Both the position numbers and the translations under genes were made by a program. The notes under the pieces are model-generated. The model saw only the letters and a list, made by a program, of their open reading frames with translations, was not told where the DNA came from and made no database searches. Shown in pieces: positions 18,306 to 27,919 of a stretch of 64,000 bases of DNA; within the stretch, counting starts at the first letter, position 1, and each line of letters begins with the position of its first letter. Source of the DNA: Magnetovibrio sp. (GTDB lineage Bacteria > Pseudomonadota > Alphaproteobacteria > Rhodospirillales > Magnetovibrionaceae); the NCBI RefSeq assembly GCF_036568125.1, contig NZ_DATCTF010000010.1, positions 372,001 to 436,000 on the forward strand, in the 5' to 3' direction.

Positions 18306-19469
18306 TCAATCGCCGTTGGGGTTGTCCAGCAGAACGACTTTTTTGTTTTTGATGGCAAGGCCCATTTCGCCTGAGCGCAGTTTGACGGCGGCTTCGCCGA
18401 ACATCTCGTAACGCCAGCCCTTCATCGCTTCGACGTCGGCATCCGCGCCGAACGCGGCGATTTTGTCGATGTCGGCGGAATTGGCGATGAGCTTTTGCGC
18501 CACGCCTGTTTCTTCGCAGATCATCTTCAAAAACACCTTCAACAGGTCCGACACCGGACCGATGCCCGACGGCAGGTCCACGGGCTTGGGTGTTTGCGGC
18601 AACTCGTTTTCGGGGATCGACAGCGCGCGCTCGACGGCCTTGAGGATTTCCGCGCCGGCGGGACCGTTGGCCATGCGATCGCCCAGTCCGCGGGTGCGCG
18701 CCAGATCGCCGGCGTTTTTCGGCGCGTGGTGGGCGATTTCCATCAAGGCGTCGTCGCGCAGGATGCGGTTGCGCGGCACGTCGCGGCGCTGCGCTTCGCG
18801 TTCACGCCACGCGGCAAGTTCCTTGAGCAGTGCGGCCACGCGGGGTTTGGGATTGCGCGCCTTGATGCGTTTGAAGGCTTGATCGGGATCGCCTTCGTAG
18901 GTGGCGGGTGAGCGCAGCACCTCCATTTCCGATTCCAACCACGTTTCGCGGCCGTTGCGTTCCAGTTGCTTGGCCAGCTTGCGATAGGCGTCGCGCAGGT
19001 GGGTGACGTCCGACAGCGCATAATGGATCTGTTTGTCAGACAATGGGCGGCGGGACCAATCGGTGAAGCGCGACGACTTGTCGATGCGCGCCTTGGTCAA
19101 CTTGGCGATGAGGTTTTCGTAACCGACCTGATCGCCGAAGCCGCACACCATCGCCGCGACTTGGGTATCGAACAAGGGGGCGGGAACGTGGCCCATCAGG
19201 TGGTAGAAAATTTCCAGATCCTGGCGCGCGGCATGAAAAACCTTCAAGGTTTCCTGCGCGTCCATCAGATCGAACAGCGGCGCTAGGTCGATGCCCGGCG
19301 CCAGCGCATCGATGGCGGCGGCGTCATCGGGACCCGCGACTTGGACCAGGCACAACTGCGGCCAATAGGTGCTTTCACGCATGAACTCGGTGTCCACGGT
19401 GACGAAGGGCGTGCCTTTGAGCGAATTGCAGAACTGGATGAGGTCTGCCGTTTTGGTGATTAAAATCAT
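18306..19469 (-). CDS. rnd: Ribonuclease D
   Basis: 387 residues. The DEDDy exonuclease domain shows VTVDTEFMRESTYWP (Exo I, Asp26 and Glu28), HAARQDLEIFYHLMG (Exo II) and QIHYALSDVTHL (Exo III Y-x3-D). An HRDC domain follows, roughly residues 210-290. RNase D trims 3' ends of tRNA precursors and other structured RNAs. Its place before aspS, with one divergent gene between, is common in alphaproteobacteria. Confidence 0.94.
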   Translation of the reverse strand: MILITKTADLIQFCNSLKGTPFVTVDTEFMRESTYWPQLCLVQVAGPDDAAAIDALAPGIDLAPLFDLMDAQETLKVFHAARQDLEIFYHLMGHVPAPLFDTQVAAMVCGFGDQVGYENLIAKLTKARIDKSSRFTDWSRRPLSDKQIHYALSDVTHLRDAYRKLAKQLERNGRETWLESEMEVLRSPATYEGDPDQAFKRIKARNPKPRVAALLKELAAWREREAQRRDVPRNRILRDDALMEIAHHAPKNAGDLARTRGLGDRMANGPAGAEILKAVERALSIPENELPQTPKPVDLPSGIGPVSDLLKVFLKMICEETGVAQKLIANSADIDKIAAFGADADVEAMKGWRYEMFGEAAVKLRSGEMGLAIKNKKVVLLDNPNGD

Positions 19470-19609
19470 GATGGTTCCGCTTTTACACGGTTTTGGTTAG
19501 ATTCGGAACCGTCAAATAAAAGCCACGTTTGAGCCCTTAATATCCCTTGTGAAATTGTGGTAAATTCCGCCCCGGCATTCAGCTTGTGGTGGATCGGGAA
19601 GCATTTGAG

Positions 19610-21421
19610 ATGAATACGTCCAACGCGGTGAAGCTTGAAGACATCGTCGGTCATCCCGTCAGCGTGGAAGAATCCTGGGATGTCGCCGATTACCTGTTGG
19701 CGTGCTTGACCCATGTCACCAACGCGCGGCCTTTGTTCGGTGTGTTTTGCACCGAAACCGGACGATTGATCTGGACCGCCGGCGGGGCCGAGTTTCACGG
19801 CCTTTTGGATGGCGGTGATCCCGATGGGGCGATTACGGATTTCGAACCGTTGATGGCGGCGTTTGGCATCGCCTCGGGCGTTTCCAGCTTGATCGTACAA
19901 GACGCCAGCCAATTGTCGCCGGGCGCGGCGATGACGATCCTCAAGCCGTTGTCGGGCACGGACGGGAAACGGTTTCGCATGGTGTTGCGCCGCCGCGATG
20001 GCGGGCGGCAGGATCAGGTGCAGTTTTCCCTGTTCGACGTCACCGCGTTTCAGGATGTGGCGCGGCGCACCCGCACTTTGGCGCAGGCGTTGGTGAAAGG
20101 GCTGGATGTTCCCACAAGTGATCATCCCAGTACGCGGGCGTTGCTGGACAGCGTGATCGAAGATCTGCCGCGCCTGTTCGCCGGGCAAGGCGACAGCGAG
20201 ATTTCACGGTTGAGCGCCGACATGAGCGGGCGCGTCACGACGGTGGCGGAACGCATGGTGGCGATGCTGCGCACCTTTGAAATGGGCGATGCCAGCGACC
20301 ACTGGCGGCCGATCGACCTCAATCCCAGTTTGCGGCCGATTATTTCCGCCCACAACGCGCCGATCAACGACTGGCACGAACTACATGGCGAGGTGTTGCG
20401 TACGGTCGATGGCGCACCGGCGTTGATACCGGACATTTCCGAACAGGTCATTCACGCGCACAGTTTCGTCACGAACGCCGCCAGCACCATGTTGATCGCG
20501 CCCACCGAAGACCGATTTTTCGCCCTCAACGGTCCAGCGGCGGAACGTCACTTCACCACCGTCGAAGATTTGGTGCGCGCCATCGGCGTGGAAGAAAACT
20601 CCACCCGTACCGCGGTCGAATTTTTCTCCAACCTGAAAAACGAACCGGCGCTAAGTCTCTTTGCCGTCGGCGGCGAGAACGTCGAGGCTTGGGGGCGCCC
20701 AGGGCTTTACGGCGGGTGGCAAGCCATGCTGGTGCCGGTTCCCGCCCACGGTGCGGGACAGTCGATGCAAGACGGCGTCGATGTGCGTGGGTTGTTTCAC
20801 GGTCTCAAAAACCTGCTGCTGCATCTTCAGGTCTTGTACGTGGTGCAAACCCGCGCCGATGTGGATCAGGTGCAAGCCGGATTGAGCGAGGCGGCGCGAA
20901 AAATCACTGAGCGTCTCGCGGACCTCGACGCCATCGCGCAAACCGGTCACCGCGCGCGCCTGCACCAAGCGGAAACCGTTGCCCAATGGTTGGCGGCGGC
21001 CAAGCGGGTCGGCGAGGAGCTTAAAGGCGAGGTCGAAATCCAATGCGACGGCATCGACCGCACGGTGTACACCCGCGCGCCGTCGGAAATGGAAGACACG
21101 ATGGAAGAGTTGACCCGCAACGCTTTTTTGAACGGGGCGCGCAAAGTCAGCGTCAGCGCCGTGGGGCGCGGCGATCACTTGTGCATGACGGTGTTGGACG
21201 ACGGTCCGGGCATGAGCGCGGCAAAGCTGGAACAGGTGCGCAGGGTGCTGAAAAACCGCGCCTACGACCCAGATCTTTCGACCCGCGCCGACGGAACCGG
21301 GAACGGTCTTTTGGCCGCCGCGAATGCCGTTTCGCGCTTTGTCGACGGGCGTCTCAGCGTCGATGTCGGCCCGGGCGGGCGCGGCGTGGAAATCGGCATT
21401 TCCATGAAGCTGCCCGCCTGA
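19610..21421 (+). CDS. Sensor-kinase-like protein with C-terminal HATPase domain
   Basis: 603 residues from ATG 19610 (GGGAAG upstream); a GTG at 19586 would add eight. The C-terminal 150 residues are a histidine-kinase ATPase: N box EELTRNAFLNGA, G1 DDGPGMSAAKLE and G2 DGTGNGLLAAAN. About residue 397 lies FHGLKNLLLHLQ, a plausible phospho-acceptor His with H-x-x-K-N spacing. The N-terminal 390 residues have no membrane segment and no clear PAS or GAF match. There is no response regulator beside it. Its signal is unknown; it is likely cytoplasmic. Confidence 0.7.
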   Translation: MNTSNAVKLEDIVGHPVSVEESWDVADYLLACLTHVTNARPLFGVFCTETGRLIWTAGGAEFHGLLDGGDPDGAITDFEPLMAAFGIASGVSSLIVQDASQLSPGAAMTILKPLSGTDGKRFRMVLRRRDGGRQDQVQFSLFDVTAFQDVARRTRTLAQALVKGLDVPTSDHPSTRALLDSVIEDLPRLFAGQGDSEISRLSADMSGRVTTVAERMVAMLRTFEMGDASDHWRPIDLNPSLRPIISAHNAPINDWHELHGEVLRTVDGAPALIPDISEQVIHAHSFVTNAASTMLIAPTEDRFFALNGPAAERHFTTVEDLVRAIGVEENSTRTAVEFFSNLKNEPALSLFAVGGENVEAWGRPGLYGGWQAMLVPVPAHGAGQSMQDGVDVRGLFHGLKNLLLHLQVLYVVQTRADVDQVQAGLSEAARKITERLADLDAIAQTGHRARLHQAETVAQWLAAAKRVGEELKGEVEIQCDGIDRTVYTRAPSEMEDTMEELTRNAFLNGARKVSVSAVGRGDHLCMTVLDDGPGMSAAKLEQVRRVLKNRAYDPDLSTRADGTGNGLLAAANAVSRFVDGRLSVDVGPGGRGVEIGISMKLPA

Positions 21422-21560
21422 TCGGACTTTTTGCCTCGTTTGCACAGTCTTTCCTTGACAAACCGCCCTCAAAGGTGTGCTTTTGCGCCGATTTCACGCG
21501 TGACGGCGGGTCCGTTTCCGCCGCCGTTTTCGCTTTGTTTTTGAGATGTAAGGATCATCG

Positions 21561-23396
21561 ATGCACCCCTACCGTACACACACCTGTGGCGCGCTCCGTC
21601 TTGAAGATGCGGGCGTTGAGGCACGTATTTCGGGCTGGGTTCACCGCAAGCGCGATCACGGCGGTCTGTTGTTCGTCGACGTGCGCGACCATTACGGCAT
21701 CACCCAGGTGGTGATCGATTCGTCTCACGAGCTGTTTGCCCAGATCGAAAGCGCCCGTCCCGAAAGCGTGATCACCGTCACCGGCAAGGTCGTGCAGCGC
21801 ACCGAAGACACCGTTAACCGCGATCTGCCCACCGGCGAAATCGAAGTGGTGGTGCAGGACTTCCATCTCGAAAGCGCCGCCGCGGTGTTGCCGATGCAGG
21901 TTGCGGGCAACGAAGATTATTCCGACGAGATGCGCTTGACGCACCGTTACCTGGATTTGCGCCGCGAAAAGGTCCACGCCAACATCGTGCTGCGCAGCCA
22001 GGTGATCGCTTCGATCCGGCGGCGCATGACCGATCAGGGCTTCCTGGAAATGCAAACGCCGATCCTCACCGCCAGCTCGCCGGAAGGCGCGCGCGACTAT
22101 CTGGTGCCGTCGCGCCAGCATCCGGGCATGTTCTACGCGCTGCCCCAAGCGCCGCAGCAGTTCAAGCAGTTGCTGATGGTGTCGGGCTTCGACAAGTACT
22201 TCCAGATCGCACCGTGCTTTCGTGATGAAGACGCCCGCGCCGACCGTTCGCCGGGCGAGTTCTATCAGCTCGACTACGAAATGGCGTTCTGTACCCAAGA
22301 CGACGTGTTCAACGCCATCGAACCGGTGCTGCACGGCATTTTCGAGGAATTCGGTGGCGAGCGTGAAGTCACCCCGTTGCCGTTCCCCCGCATCGCTTAC
22401 AAAGACAGCATGCTCAAGTACGGTTCCGACAAACCCGACCTGCGCAACCCGCTGATCATCACCGACGTCACCGAACACTTCGCCGGTGGCGGGTTCGGTC
22501 TGTTCGCCAAGAACATCGAAAAGGGCTCGGTGGTGCGCGCCATTCCCGCGCCGGGTGCGGCGGGCCACCCGCGCAGCTTCTTCGACAAGCTCAACGACTG
22601 GGCGCGTGAAGAGGGCATGGGCGGCCTCGGCTACATCATCTACGGCGAAGACGGCGAAACCAAAGGCCCCATCGCCAAGAACTTGGATGCCGATCGCGTC
22701 GCCGCGATCAAGGCGCAAACCGGCGCCAACGACGGCGATGCGGTGTTCTTCGTCTGTCAGACGGAAAACCTCGCCGCCAAGTTCGCCGGGTTCGCCCGCG
22801 ACAAGGTCTGCGACGTGCTGGATATCCGCGAAAGCGGCAAGTTCAAATTCTGCTGGATCGTCGATTACCCGATGTACGAACTCGACGAAGAAACCGGCAA
22901 GATCGAGTTCTCGCACAACCCGTTCTCCATGCCTCAAGGCGGCATGGATGCGTTGATGGGCGACAACCCGCTGGACATTTTGGCCTATCAGTACGACATC
23001 GTGTGCAACGGCGTGGAATTGAGCTCGGGCGCAATTCGTAACCACTTGCCGGAAATCATGTACAAGGCGTTCGAGATCGCCGGGTATTCCAACCAGGTGG
23101 TCGAAGAACAGTTCGGCGGCATGCTCAGCGCGTTCAAATTCGGCGCACCGCCCCACGGCGGTTCCGCACCGGGCATCGACCGCATGGTGATGTTGTTGGC
23201 CGACGAGCCCAACATCCGCGAAGTCATCGCCTTCCCGATGAACCAGCAGGCTCAGGACTTGCTGATGGGCGCGCCCGCCGTGGCCAGCGATCATCAATTG
23301 CGCGAACTGCACATCAAGCTCGCGCCGCTGCCGAAGGCGGAAAAGAAAACCGCCGATGCGGGTGACGCTGAAAAGGCCCCTGAAGACAGCAAATGA
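21561..23396 (+). CDS. aspS: Aspartyl-tRNA synthetase (probably non-discriminating)
   Basis: 611 residues. The OB-fold anticodon domain begins [13 protein letters not shown]; class II motifs appear in [21 protein letters not shown] and [11 protein letters not shown], with the bacterial GAD insertion in the middle. The anticodon-domain signature reads RDHGG (His33) instead of RDLGG, the state associated with enzymes that charge both tRNA-Asp and tRNA-Asn and depend on GatCAB to finish Asn-tRNA. The final 20 residues are Lys/Ala/Asp-rich. The stop overlaps the next start by ATGA. Confidence 0.96.
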   Translation: MHPYRTHTCGALRLEDAGVEARISGWVHRKRDHGGLLFVDVRDHYGITQVVIDSSHELFAQIESARPESVITVTGKVVQRTEDTVNRDLPTGEIEVVVQDFHLESAAAVLPMQVAGNEDYSDEMRLTHRYLDLRREKVHANIVLRSQVIASIRRRMTDQGFLEMQTPILTASSPEGARDYLVPSRQHPGMFYALPQAPQQFKQLLMVSGFDKYFQIAPCFRDEDARADRSPGEFYQLDYEMAFCTQDDVFNAIEPVLHGIFEEFGGEREVTPLPFPRIAYKDSMLKYGSDKPDLRNPLIITDVTEHFAGGGFGLFAKNIEKGSVVRAIPAPGAAGHPRSFFDKLNDWAREEGMGGLGYIIYGEDGETKGPIAKNLDADRVAAIKAQTGANDGDAVFFVCQTENLAAKFAGFARDKVCDVLDIRESGKFKFCWIVDYPMYELDEETGKIEFSHNPFSMPQGGMDALMGDNPLDILAYQYDIVCNGVELSSGAIRNHLPEIMYKAFEIAGYSNQVVEEQFGGMLSAFKFGAPPHGGSAPGIDRMVMLLADEPNIREVIAFPMNQQAQDLLMGAPAVASDHQLRELHIKLAPLPKAEKKTADAGDAEKAPEDSK

Positions 23397-24058
23397 TGCC
23401 TGAGCGGGACCCTGCGGTTGAGTGGCTGGTGCGCGACATGCGCAGCCACCTGCGCAAACGTCCCAAACGTCATCAATTGTCGGATGCGGGCGCGTACGCC
23501 TTCGATCTTTATGAAACCAACACCGCGTCCATGCCGACGTACGAGCTGGCGTGCAAGGCCGGGTGCGGCAGCTGCTGCGCCGCCCACGTCGGGGTGGAGG
23601 TCGCCGAGGCCTTCGCCATCGTGCGCCACCTGCACCAAACGCGCACCCCGGACGTTTTCACCGCGCTGATGGCGCGGGTCGCGGAGATCGCCGCCGAGGT
23701 CGGCGAGCTCGATCCCGGTACGCGTTGGGTCAAGCAGGTGTTTTGCGCGTTTCTCGACCCCGATAGCCAGTCGTGCACCATTTATCCCGTGCGCCCGCTG
23801 GCGTGCCGGGGCTACAACAGCAACGATCTGGATGCATGCAACCTCTCGACCGCGAACCTCGATCACGATCAGCCGATCCCCGCCGACGCCGTGCGCATGC
23901 TGCGCGCCCAACAATTGCGCCAAGCCCTGGCCGAAGTCACGGCGCGCATGATCGACCAAGACGGCATGACCGATCACGCCGAACTGCACAGCGCCCTGAC
24001 CGCCGCCCACGCTGCGGACAGCGAATTGGCGTGGATGAGGGCGAACAAGCACGGTTGA
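23393..24058 (+). CDS. YkgJ family cysteine cluster protein
   Basis: 221 residues, starting in the ATGATG that overlaps the aspS stop. The family's Cys cluster is clear: [15 protein letters not shown] near residue 55, a Cys in [16 protein letters not shown] and DAC further on. Such clusters are thought to bind zinc or an Fe-S centre; the function is unknown. Co-translation with aspS suggests a shared transcript but not necessarily a shared role. Confidence 0.85.
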   Translation: MMPERDPAVEWLVRDMRSHLRKRPKRHQLSDAGAYAFDLYETNTASMPTYELACKAGCGSCCAAHVGVEVAEAFAIVRHLHQTRTPDVFTALMARVAEIAAEVGELDPGTRWVKQVFCAFLDPDSQSCTIYPVRPLACRGYNSNDLDACNLSTANLDHDQPIPADAVRMLRAQQLRQALAEVTARMIDQDGMTDHAELHSALTAAHAADSELAWMRANKHG

Positions 24059-24060
24059 TT

Positions 24061-24756
24061 TTATCGACGTTGAATCTTCTTCAAAAACGCGTCCAACGCG
24101 CGTCGTCCGGCTTCGATGACGGCAGGCTGTAAATCCGGGGTGGCTTCGAGCTCGGCGCGCACCTCGTCGGATTGGTATTTACAGATCTCGTTCCATTGCC
24201 GTTTGGCCTGGGCCATGTCTTGATGCGCGCCCGCGTCTTCGAGCAATTTGCGCACCACGGGGTAGGGATCGCGCGCGGTGTAATAGGCCTGGCTTTGATG
24301 CAACGGGGCCCATGAAAACGGACTGGTGAAGATTTTCGGATTGCACGCAAACGCGCTTTGGCGCGCGGCAAAGACACTGTAGGTCCAAGGCGTGACGCCG
24401 GTGTCGTCGGGCTCGTTGAGTGAAATCGCGACGCTCGGCTGGGCCAGTAGGGCCGTGACGATTTCGCTGAAACCCAGATAGGCGGCGAGGTTCAGCGGCG
24501 TCTTGCCCCACTTGTCTTTTTCCGTCAGTCCGGTGAGGTCGGGGCCGGTTTCGATGAACGTGTGCAGGTCGTCCAAGGCGGCCTGGGTGGCGATCTCATA
24601 GTCGTGCACGTCCTTGGTGGTCTGGCCGATCGAGGTGATGCGCAGGCGCAACTGGCCGATGATCTGATGGGGCGTTTTGAGGTGTTCCGCCGCTTCGGTG
24701 CCAAACGACAACATCACGCCGATCAAGATGGCCACTACGGGCGATGCTGCTTTCAT
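24061..24756 (-). CDS. Exported ankyrin-repeat protein
   Basis: 231 residues from ATG 24756, which has AGGAAG six bases upstream and yields a signal peptide (MKAASPVVAILIGVMLSFG, cleavage near TEA-AE). An in-frame ATG at 24771 is less well placed. At least one ankyrin unit is readable (WGKTPLNLAAYLGFSEIVTA), with a second degenerate one around DDTGVTPWTYSVFAARQ. The protein probably acts in the periplasm through protein contacts. It starts 17 bases after the DUF1566 gene stop and is almost certainly cotranscribed with it. Confidence 0.75.
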   Translation of the reverse strand: MKAASPVVAILIGVMLSFGTEAAEHLKTPHQIIGQLRLRITSIGQTTKDVHDYEIATQAALDDLHTFIETGPDLTGLTEKDKWGKTPLNLAAYLGFSEIVTALLAQPSVAISLNEPDDTGVTPWTYSVFAARQSAFACNPKIFTSPFSWAPLHQSQAYYTARDPYPVVRKLLEDAGAHQDMAQAKRQWNEICKYQSDEVRAELEATPDLQPAVIEAGRRALDAFLKKIQRR

Positions 24757-24773
24757 GTTCCGCTTCCTCATCT

Positions 24774-26159
24774 TCAGCGCACGCAGCGCACCGCATTGTA
24801 AATCCGCACCGCGTCTTTCTGTCCGCCCAGCGATGTCCAACGGCTGGGGTCGCCGGTCTTCGGATCGCTCCGCTGCGCGCCCGCACCGTGGGTATCGATA
24901 CCGCTCGAGGATACGCATTTGCCGAAGCACACGTAAGACGCCATCGAAATGTTGTCGCCGTGGGTGGTGGACGACCAAAACCACGCGCCCTTGTCGCTTT
25001 GACGCAGGTAACGTTGATCGAGCGCCGGATCGTTTTTGGTATAATCTACGATCGATTGCAGTTCCTTGACGTTGGGCAAGCGCCAATCGTCATGCCCGGC
25101 GAGCGCGAGGTTTTCGCAATACCGCAAAGCTTGGGGCCAGTCGCGGCTTTGTCCGTCGTCCGATTGCTGCCACGTCAAACCCAAGGCGCGATCCGTGACG
25201 GTGCCGTCACCGTTGTCGACGAAATCGTTCGCGCCCCATTCGGGGCCACTGACGCAGCGGTAGAACAATCCCGTGGGGCCGTGTGTCGGGGCTTGTTTGA
25301 TGTGGCCGTCGAGGAAATTGTAAAAGAACGCCGCCTCCACGCCGGGGCGGCCGTAATGCACCCCTGTGTAGAGGGTCGAAGACCACGTCTGGCCCATCAT
25401 TTGTGTGGAATGGGTCGCGGCGAAGCGGTCGCCTTGCAGCACGCTGGCGTCGGGTTCGGCCAGGTCGAAGACATCGTCGATGAAAAAACGTCGGCGTTGC
25501 GAGCCGCGAAAGTCCGCCAGGGAAAACAATTCCTTGATGGTCGGCAGCCGCCAGTCGGTGCGTCCGCCGATCGTCAAGCGCTGGCATGCGGCTTTCGCCT
25601 CGCCATATCCCAACCGTTTGGCGTGATGGGCTTTTTCCCACAACAATCCGGTGACGGCGTCGCGCACGGTGCCGTCCGCATTGTCGGTGTAACTGGGGGC
25701 GGGGCCGTGATAGTGCGCGTCTTGGCCATACAAGGCTTGGCCTTTGCCGGGGCAGGCAATTTTGGCGGTGGTGGAAAAGCAACTGCCTTGCTGGGTGTCG
25801 GGCACGCGGCTGGAAACCGTCTTCGCGCCGGCGAATTTGGCCGCGATGTCCGCACCGTGGGGGCGCATGGTTTGTGGGCTGCCTCCCGGTGCTCCTCCCG
25901 GGCTGCCGCCAGGACCACCACCACGGGGCATGCACAGTAACGTGCCGGCTTGTCTCGGCGGCATGCCGCAAATGCCGGACATTTGACCGCGTGGCGTTAC
26001 AAAACGGCACGGCGCATCTTGGGATTTTCCGACGCAGGCTTGGCGGGCTTCGGGGGGCGGGCCCATGCCGGGGCCGCCCTGTTGAGCCCAGGCGCTGACG
26101 CCTGCAACGCCGGTACCCATAATGCTAGCACCGAGTAGTAGGGTGCGGATAAAAGACAT
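24774..26159 (-). CDS. Exported protein with two DUF1566 (Lcl C-terminal) domains
   Basis: 461 residues from ATG 26159 (GGGAGA upstream), with a signal peptide MSFIRTLLLGASIMGTG ending near AWAQ. A Gly/Pro-rich low-complexity segment (around residues 25-100) precedes two related modules. Each has a LLWEKA or LTWQQS start and the TDWRLPTIKELFSLAD or DDWRLPNVKELQSIVD signature, then W-S-S-T and YRCVSG or YNAVRCVR endings. These fibrinogen- or C-type-lectin-like folds often bind surface ligands. It forms a pair with the downstream ankyrin protein. Confidence 0.8.
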   Translation of the reverse strand: MSFIRTLLLGASIMGTGVAGVSAWAQQGGPGMGPPPEARQACVGKSQDAPCRFVTPRGQMSGICGMPPRQAGTLLCMPRGGGPGGSPGGAPGGSPQTMRPHGADIAAKFAGAKTVSSRVPDTQQGSCFSTTAKIACPGKGQALYGQDAHYHGPAPSYTDNADGTVRDAVTGLLWEKAHHAKRLGYGEAKAACQRLTIGGRTDWRLPTIKELFSLADFRGSQRRRFFIDDVFDLAEPDASVLQGDRFAATHSTQMMGQTWSSTLYTGVHYGRPGVEAAFFYNFLDGHIKQAPTHGPTGLFYRCVSGPEWGANDFVDNGDGTVTDRALGLTWQQSDDGQSRDWPQALRYCENLALAGHDDWRLPNVKELQSIVDYTKNDPALDQRYLRQSDKGAWFWSSTTHGDNISMASYVCFGKCVSSSGIDTHGAGAQRSDPKTGDPSRWTSLGGQKDAVRIYNAVRCVR

Positions 26160-26218
26160 GCGGTTTCTCCCAAGGGTGCGGACGTCGAGTATGTCACGGT
26201 TGTACGCTGGGCGTAAGG

Positions 26219-26269
26219 CGTCCCGCCACCATGCCGGGGCTGAGCGGAGCGTGGCATGGGGGCGGGACG
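26219..26269. repeat. Long imperfect inverted repeat between two minus-strand genes
   Basis: CGTCCCGCC and GGCGGGACG pair as outer arms and CATGCC/GGCATG as inner arms, about 51 bases in total. It lies after the 26299 gene stop and before the DUF1566 start. There is no T run, so it may be a Rho-type or processing hairpin rather than a simple intrinsic terminator. Confidence 0.6.
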
Positions 26270-26298
26270 GAAGGTCCCCTGAGGTCAGGGAACCGACA

Positions 26299-26793
26299 TT
26301 AGGCGAGCAAGCTCGCGGGCGGTTCGATACGCCGCAAAATCGATAGGATGTACAAGGCGCGTTCCTTGGCTTGGCTGGTGGCGGGGGCGAAGCGGCGTTC
26401 GAAGTCGAGCTTTTGTTCCCACACCTGAACGAAATCTCGGGGCTGGTCGGGCAATGCTTTTTCACCGGTGAGCGCGCCGATGGTGCGGGCGAAATCGGGA
26501 TGCAGGTCGGGCTGAAAAACCAATTCGACGTGTTCTTCCCAGCTCAAGATGCCGCTGGCGTAAAGATCGAGGCTCAGGGCCTGCATCTGGCGCGGCGTGA
26601 TGGCGCGGGCATTGATGTTGGCGAGGATTTGCTTCAGCGGGCTTTCCATCAGCACGCGGCCGCTGCCGGGCACCTCTTGCGGCGGTTTGGCGGGTTCGAA
26701 CACCACCACGTTGCGGCCCGGTTTGCGCGCGGGCTTGCTTTTTGGCGGCCAAATGACGGGCTTGGTCGGGGTGCTCACGGTTTCAACCTCCAT
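26299..26793 (-). CDS. Hypothetical protein
   Basis: 164 residues, not recognised. The first 50 are Pro/Lys-rich and look disordered (PTKPVIWPPKSKPARKPGRN). The rest is predicted mostly helical, with ITPRQMQALSLDLYASGILSW and a DFERRFAPATSQAKERALYI segment. No signal peptide or membrane segment is visible. The codon pattern and length support it being real. It lies between a diguanylate cyclase gene and the DUF1566 pair on the same strand, with a 140-base gap to the latter. Confidence 0.6.
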   Translation of the reverse strand: MEVETVSTPTKPVIWPPKSKPARKPGRNVVVFEPAKPPQEVPGSGRVLMESPLKQILANINARAITPRQMQALSLDLYASGILSWEEHVELVFQPDLHPDFARTIGALTGEKALPDQPRDFVQVWEQKLDFERRFAPATSQAKERALYILSILRRIEPPASLLA

Positions 26794-26921
26794 CCGAAAC
26801 CGACGGAAAAAAAGACCGCCCGGCCACGAATGTGGCTGAGGGCGGGAGTTGGGGCTTGAGGGGTAAAGCGGTCATGGAAGGCTTATCCGTTCCGATCGGT
26901 GATGGGGGCGTGGTTTTAGCG

Positions 26922-27665
26922 TTATTGCAGCTCCTTCAAGGGCGTGCCGCCGGTGCGTACGCGCTTGGCTTCATACATGGCGCTGTCGGCTTGGCTCAGC
27001 AGGTGGTCATGTTGGTCGTCGGGGCCGAAGCGTTGAAAACCGAGGCTGGCGCGCACCGCGATATGCTTGCCGTTCCAGTTGACGTATTTGGTGTTGAGGA
27101 TGTGCTTGAGAACTTCGGCGCGCTCCAGTCCGTTTTGCCAATCGGTGCGGGTCAATAGGACGGCGAATTCATCCCCGCCCAAGCGTGCCACCAGATCGTT
27201 GGGGCGGACGTTTTCGTTCAATGTGCGGACCACTTCGCGCAGCACATGATCGCCGGCGGCATGGCCGTAGGTGTCGTTGATCGGTTTGAAGCCGTCGAGG
27301 TCGACGTACACCAAAACCCCGGTTTCGCCGTAGCGTGCGGCGGCGGCCAAGACGCGCCGGAACTCCTGCTGAAAGCCGCGGCGATTATACGCCCCGGTCA
27401 AGTCGTCGGTATAGGCGAGGCGCTCCATCTCGTCGATGCGCAGGGCCTGGTGACGCAGTGTGCGATCCGTCGCCAGGGCGGCGCCGAGCGCACTTTCGGT
27501 CGCGTCCTTGCATCGGGCGAGGGTTTTATGGTCCAGGGTATGAGCGTCGTTTTCCAGGCAATCGCGCAAAAACGCCAACGCGGAAAGCAAGCTTTCGTTG
27601 GACGTGGCGTCCGTGTCGCGCGCCAGATCCCAGGCGTTGACCGGAAAGCTCAAGAGGTTGCCCAT
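26922..27665 (-). CDS. Diguanylate cyclase, stand-alone GGDEF domain
   Basis: 247 residues. A helical N-terminal part (about 1-80) without membrane segments leads to a complete GGDEF domain: DDLTGAYNRRGF, VDLDGFKPINDTYGH, the active-site GGDEF at 163-167 and an allosteric inhibition site RPND at 154-157, five residues before it. It should make cyclic di-GMP from two GTP and be product-inhibited. It is cytoplasmic with no recognised sensor. It lies about 250 bases downstream of the LuxPQ-like operon on the same strand. Confidence 0.9.
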   Translation of the reverse strand: MGNLLSFPVNAWDLARDTDATSNESLLSALAFLRDCLENDAHTLDHKTLARCKDATESALGAALATDRTLRHQALRIDEMERLAYTDDLTGAYNRRGFQQEFRRVLAAAARYGETGVLVYVDLDGFKPINDTYGHAAGDHVLREVVRTLNENVRPNDLVARLGGDEFAVLLTRTDWQNGLERAEVLKHILNTKYVNWNGKHIAVRASLGFQRFGPDDQHDHLLSQADSAMYEAKRVRTGGTPLKELQ

Positions 27666-27821
27666 GATCCCAATCCTTTTCCCACACTTTCACCGTCCGG
27701 TTGATTTGATATGGACGGCGTTTTTTTGATCCGCGCAGCTCGCGAATGTTGCTTGTGGAAAGAGGCAACCTTTGTGCCAAAATAAAATTTGTTTAAAAAC
27801 AATATGTTAGCTTGGCATCGG

Positions 27822-27858
27822 CTCGGCAAAAAATGCCGAGTGCGGCAAAATCTGCCGC
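27822..27858 (-). terminator. Tandem hairpins downstream of the LuxQ-like gene
   Basis: Two adjacent perfect stems, CTCGGCA/TGCCGAG around an A5 loop (27822-27840) and GCGGCA/TGCCGC (27842-27858), lie about 60 bases past the receptor stop and before the diguanylate cyclase start. No clear T run follows, so termination may be partial. Confidence 0.35.
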
Positions 27859-27919
27859 CCTGTGGGCAGCGAATTCCGGGAGATGTTCGTAGGGGTATTG
27901 GATCGCGCCGTGGCCGAGA

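Noticed and set aside
21555-23312. 585-codon minus-strand open frame opposite aspS
   Set aside because: Shadow of aspS with the same His/Gln/Arg-rich composition and no ribosome site.
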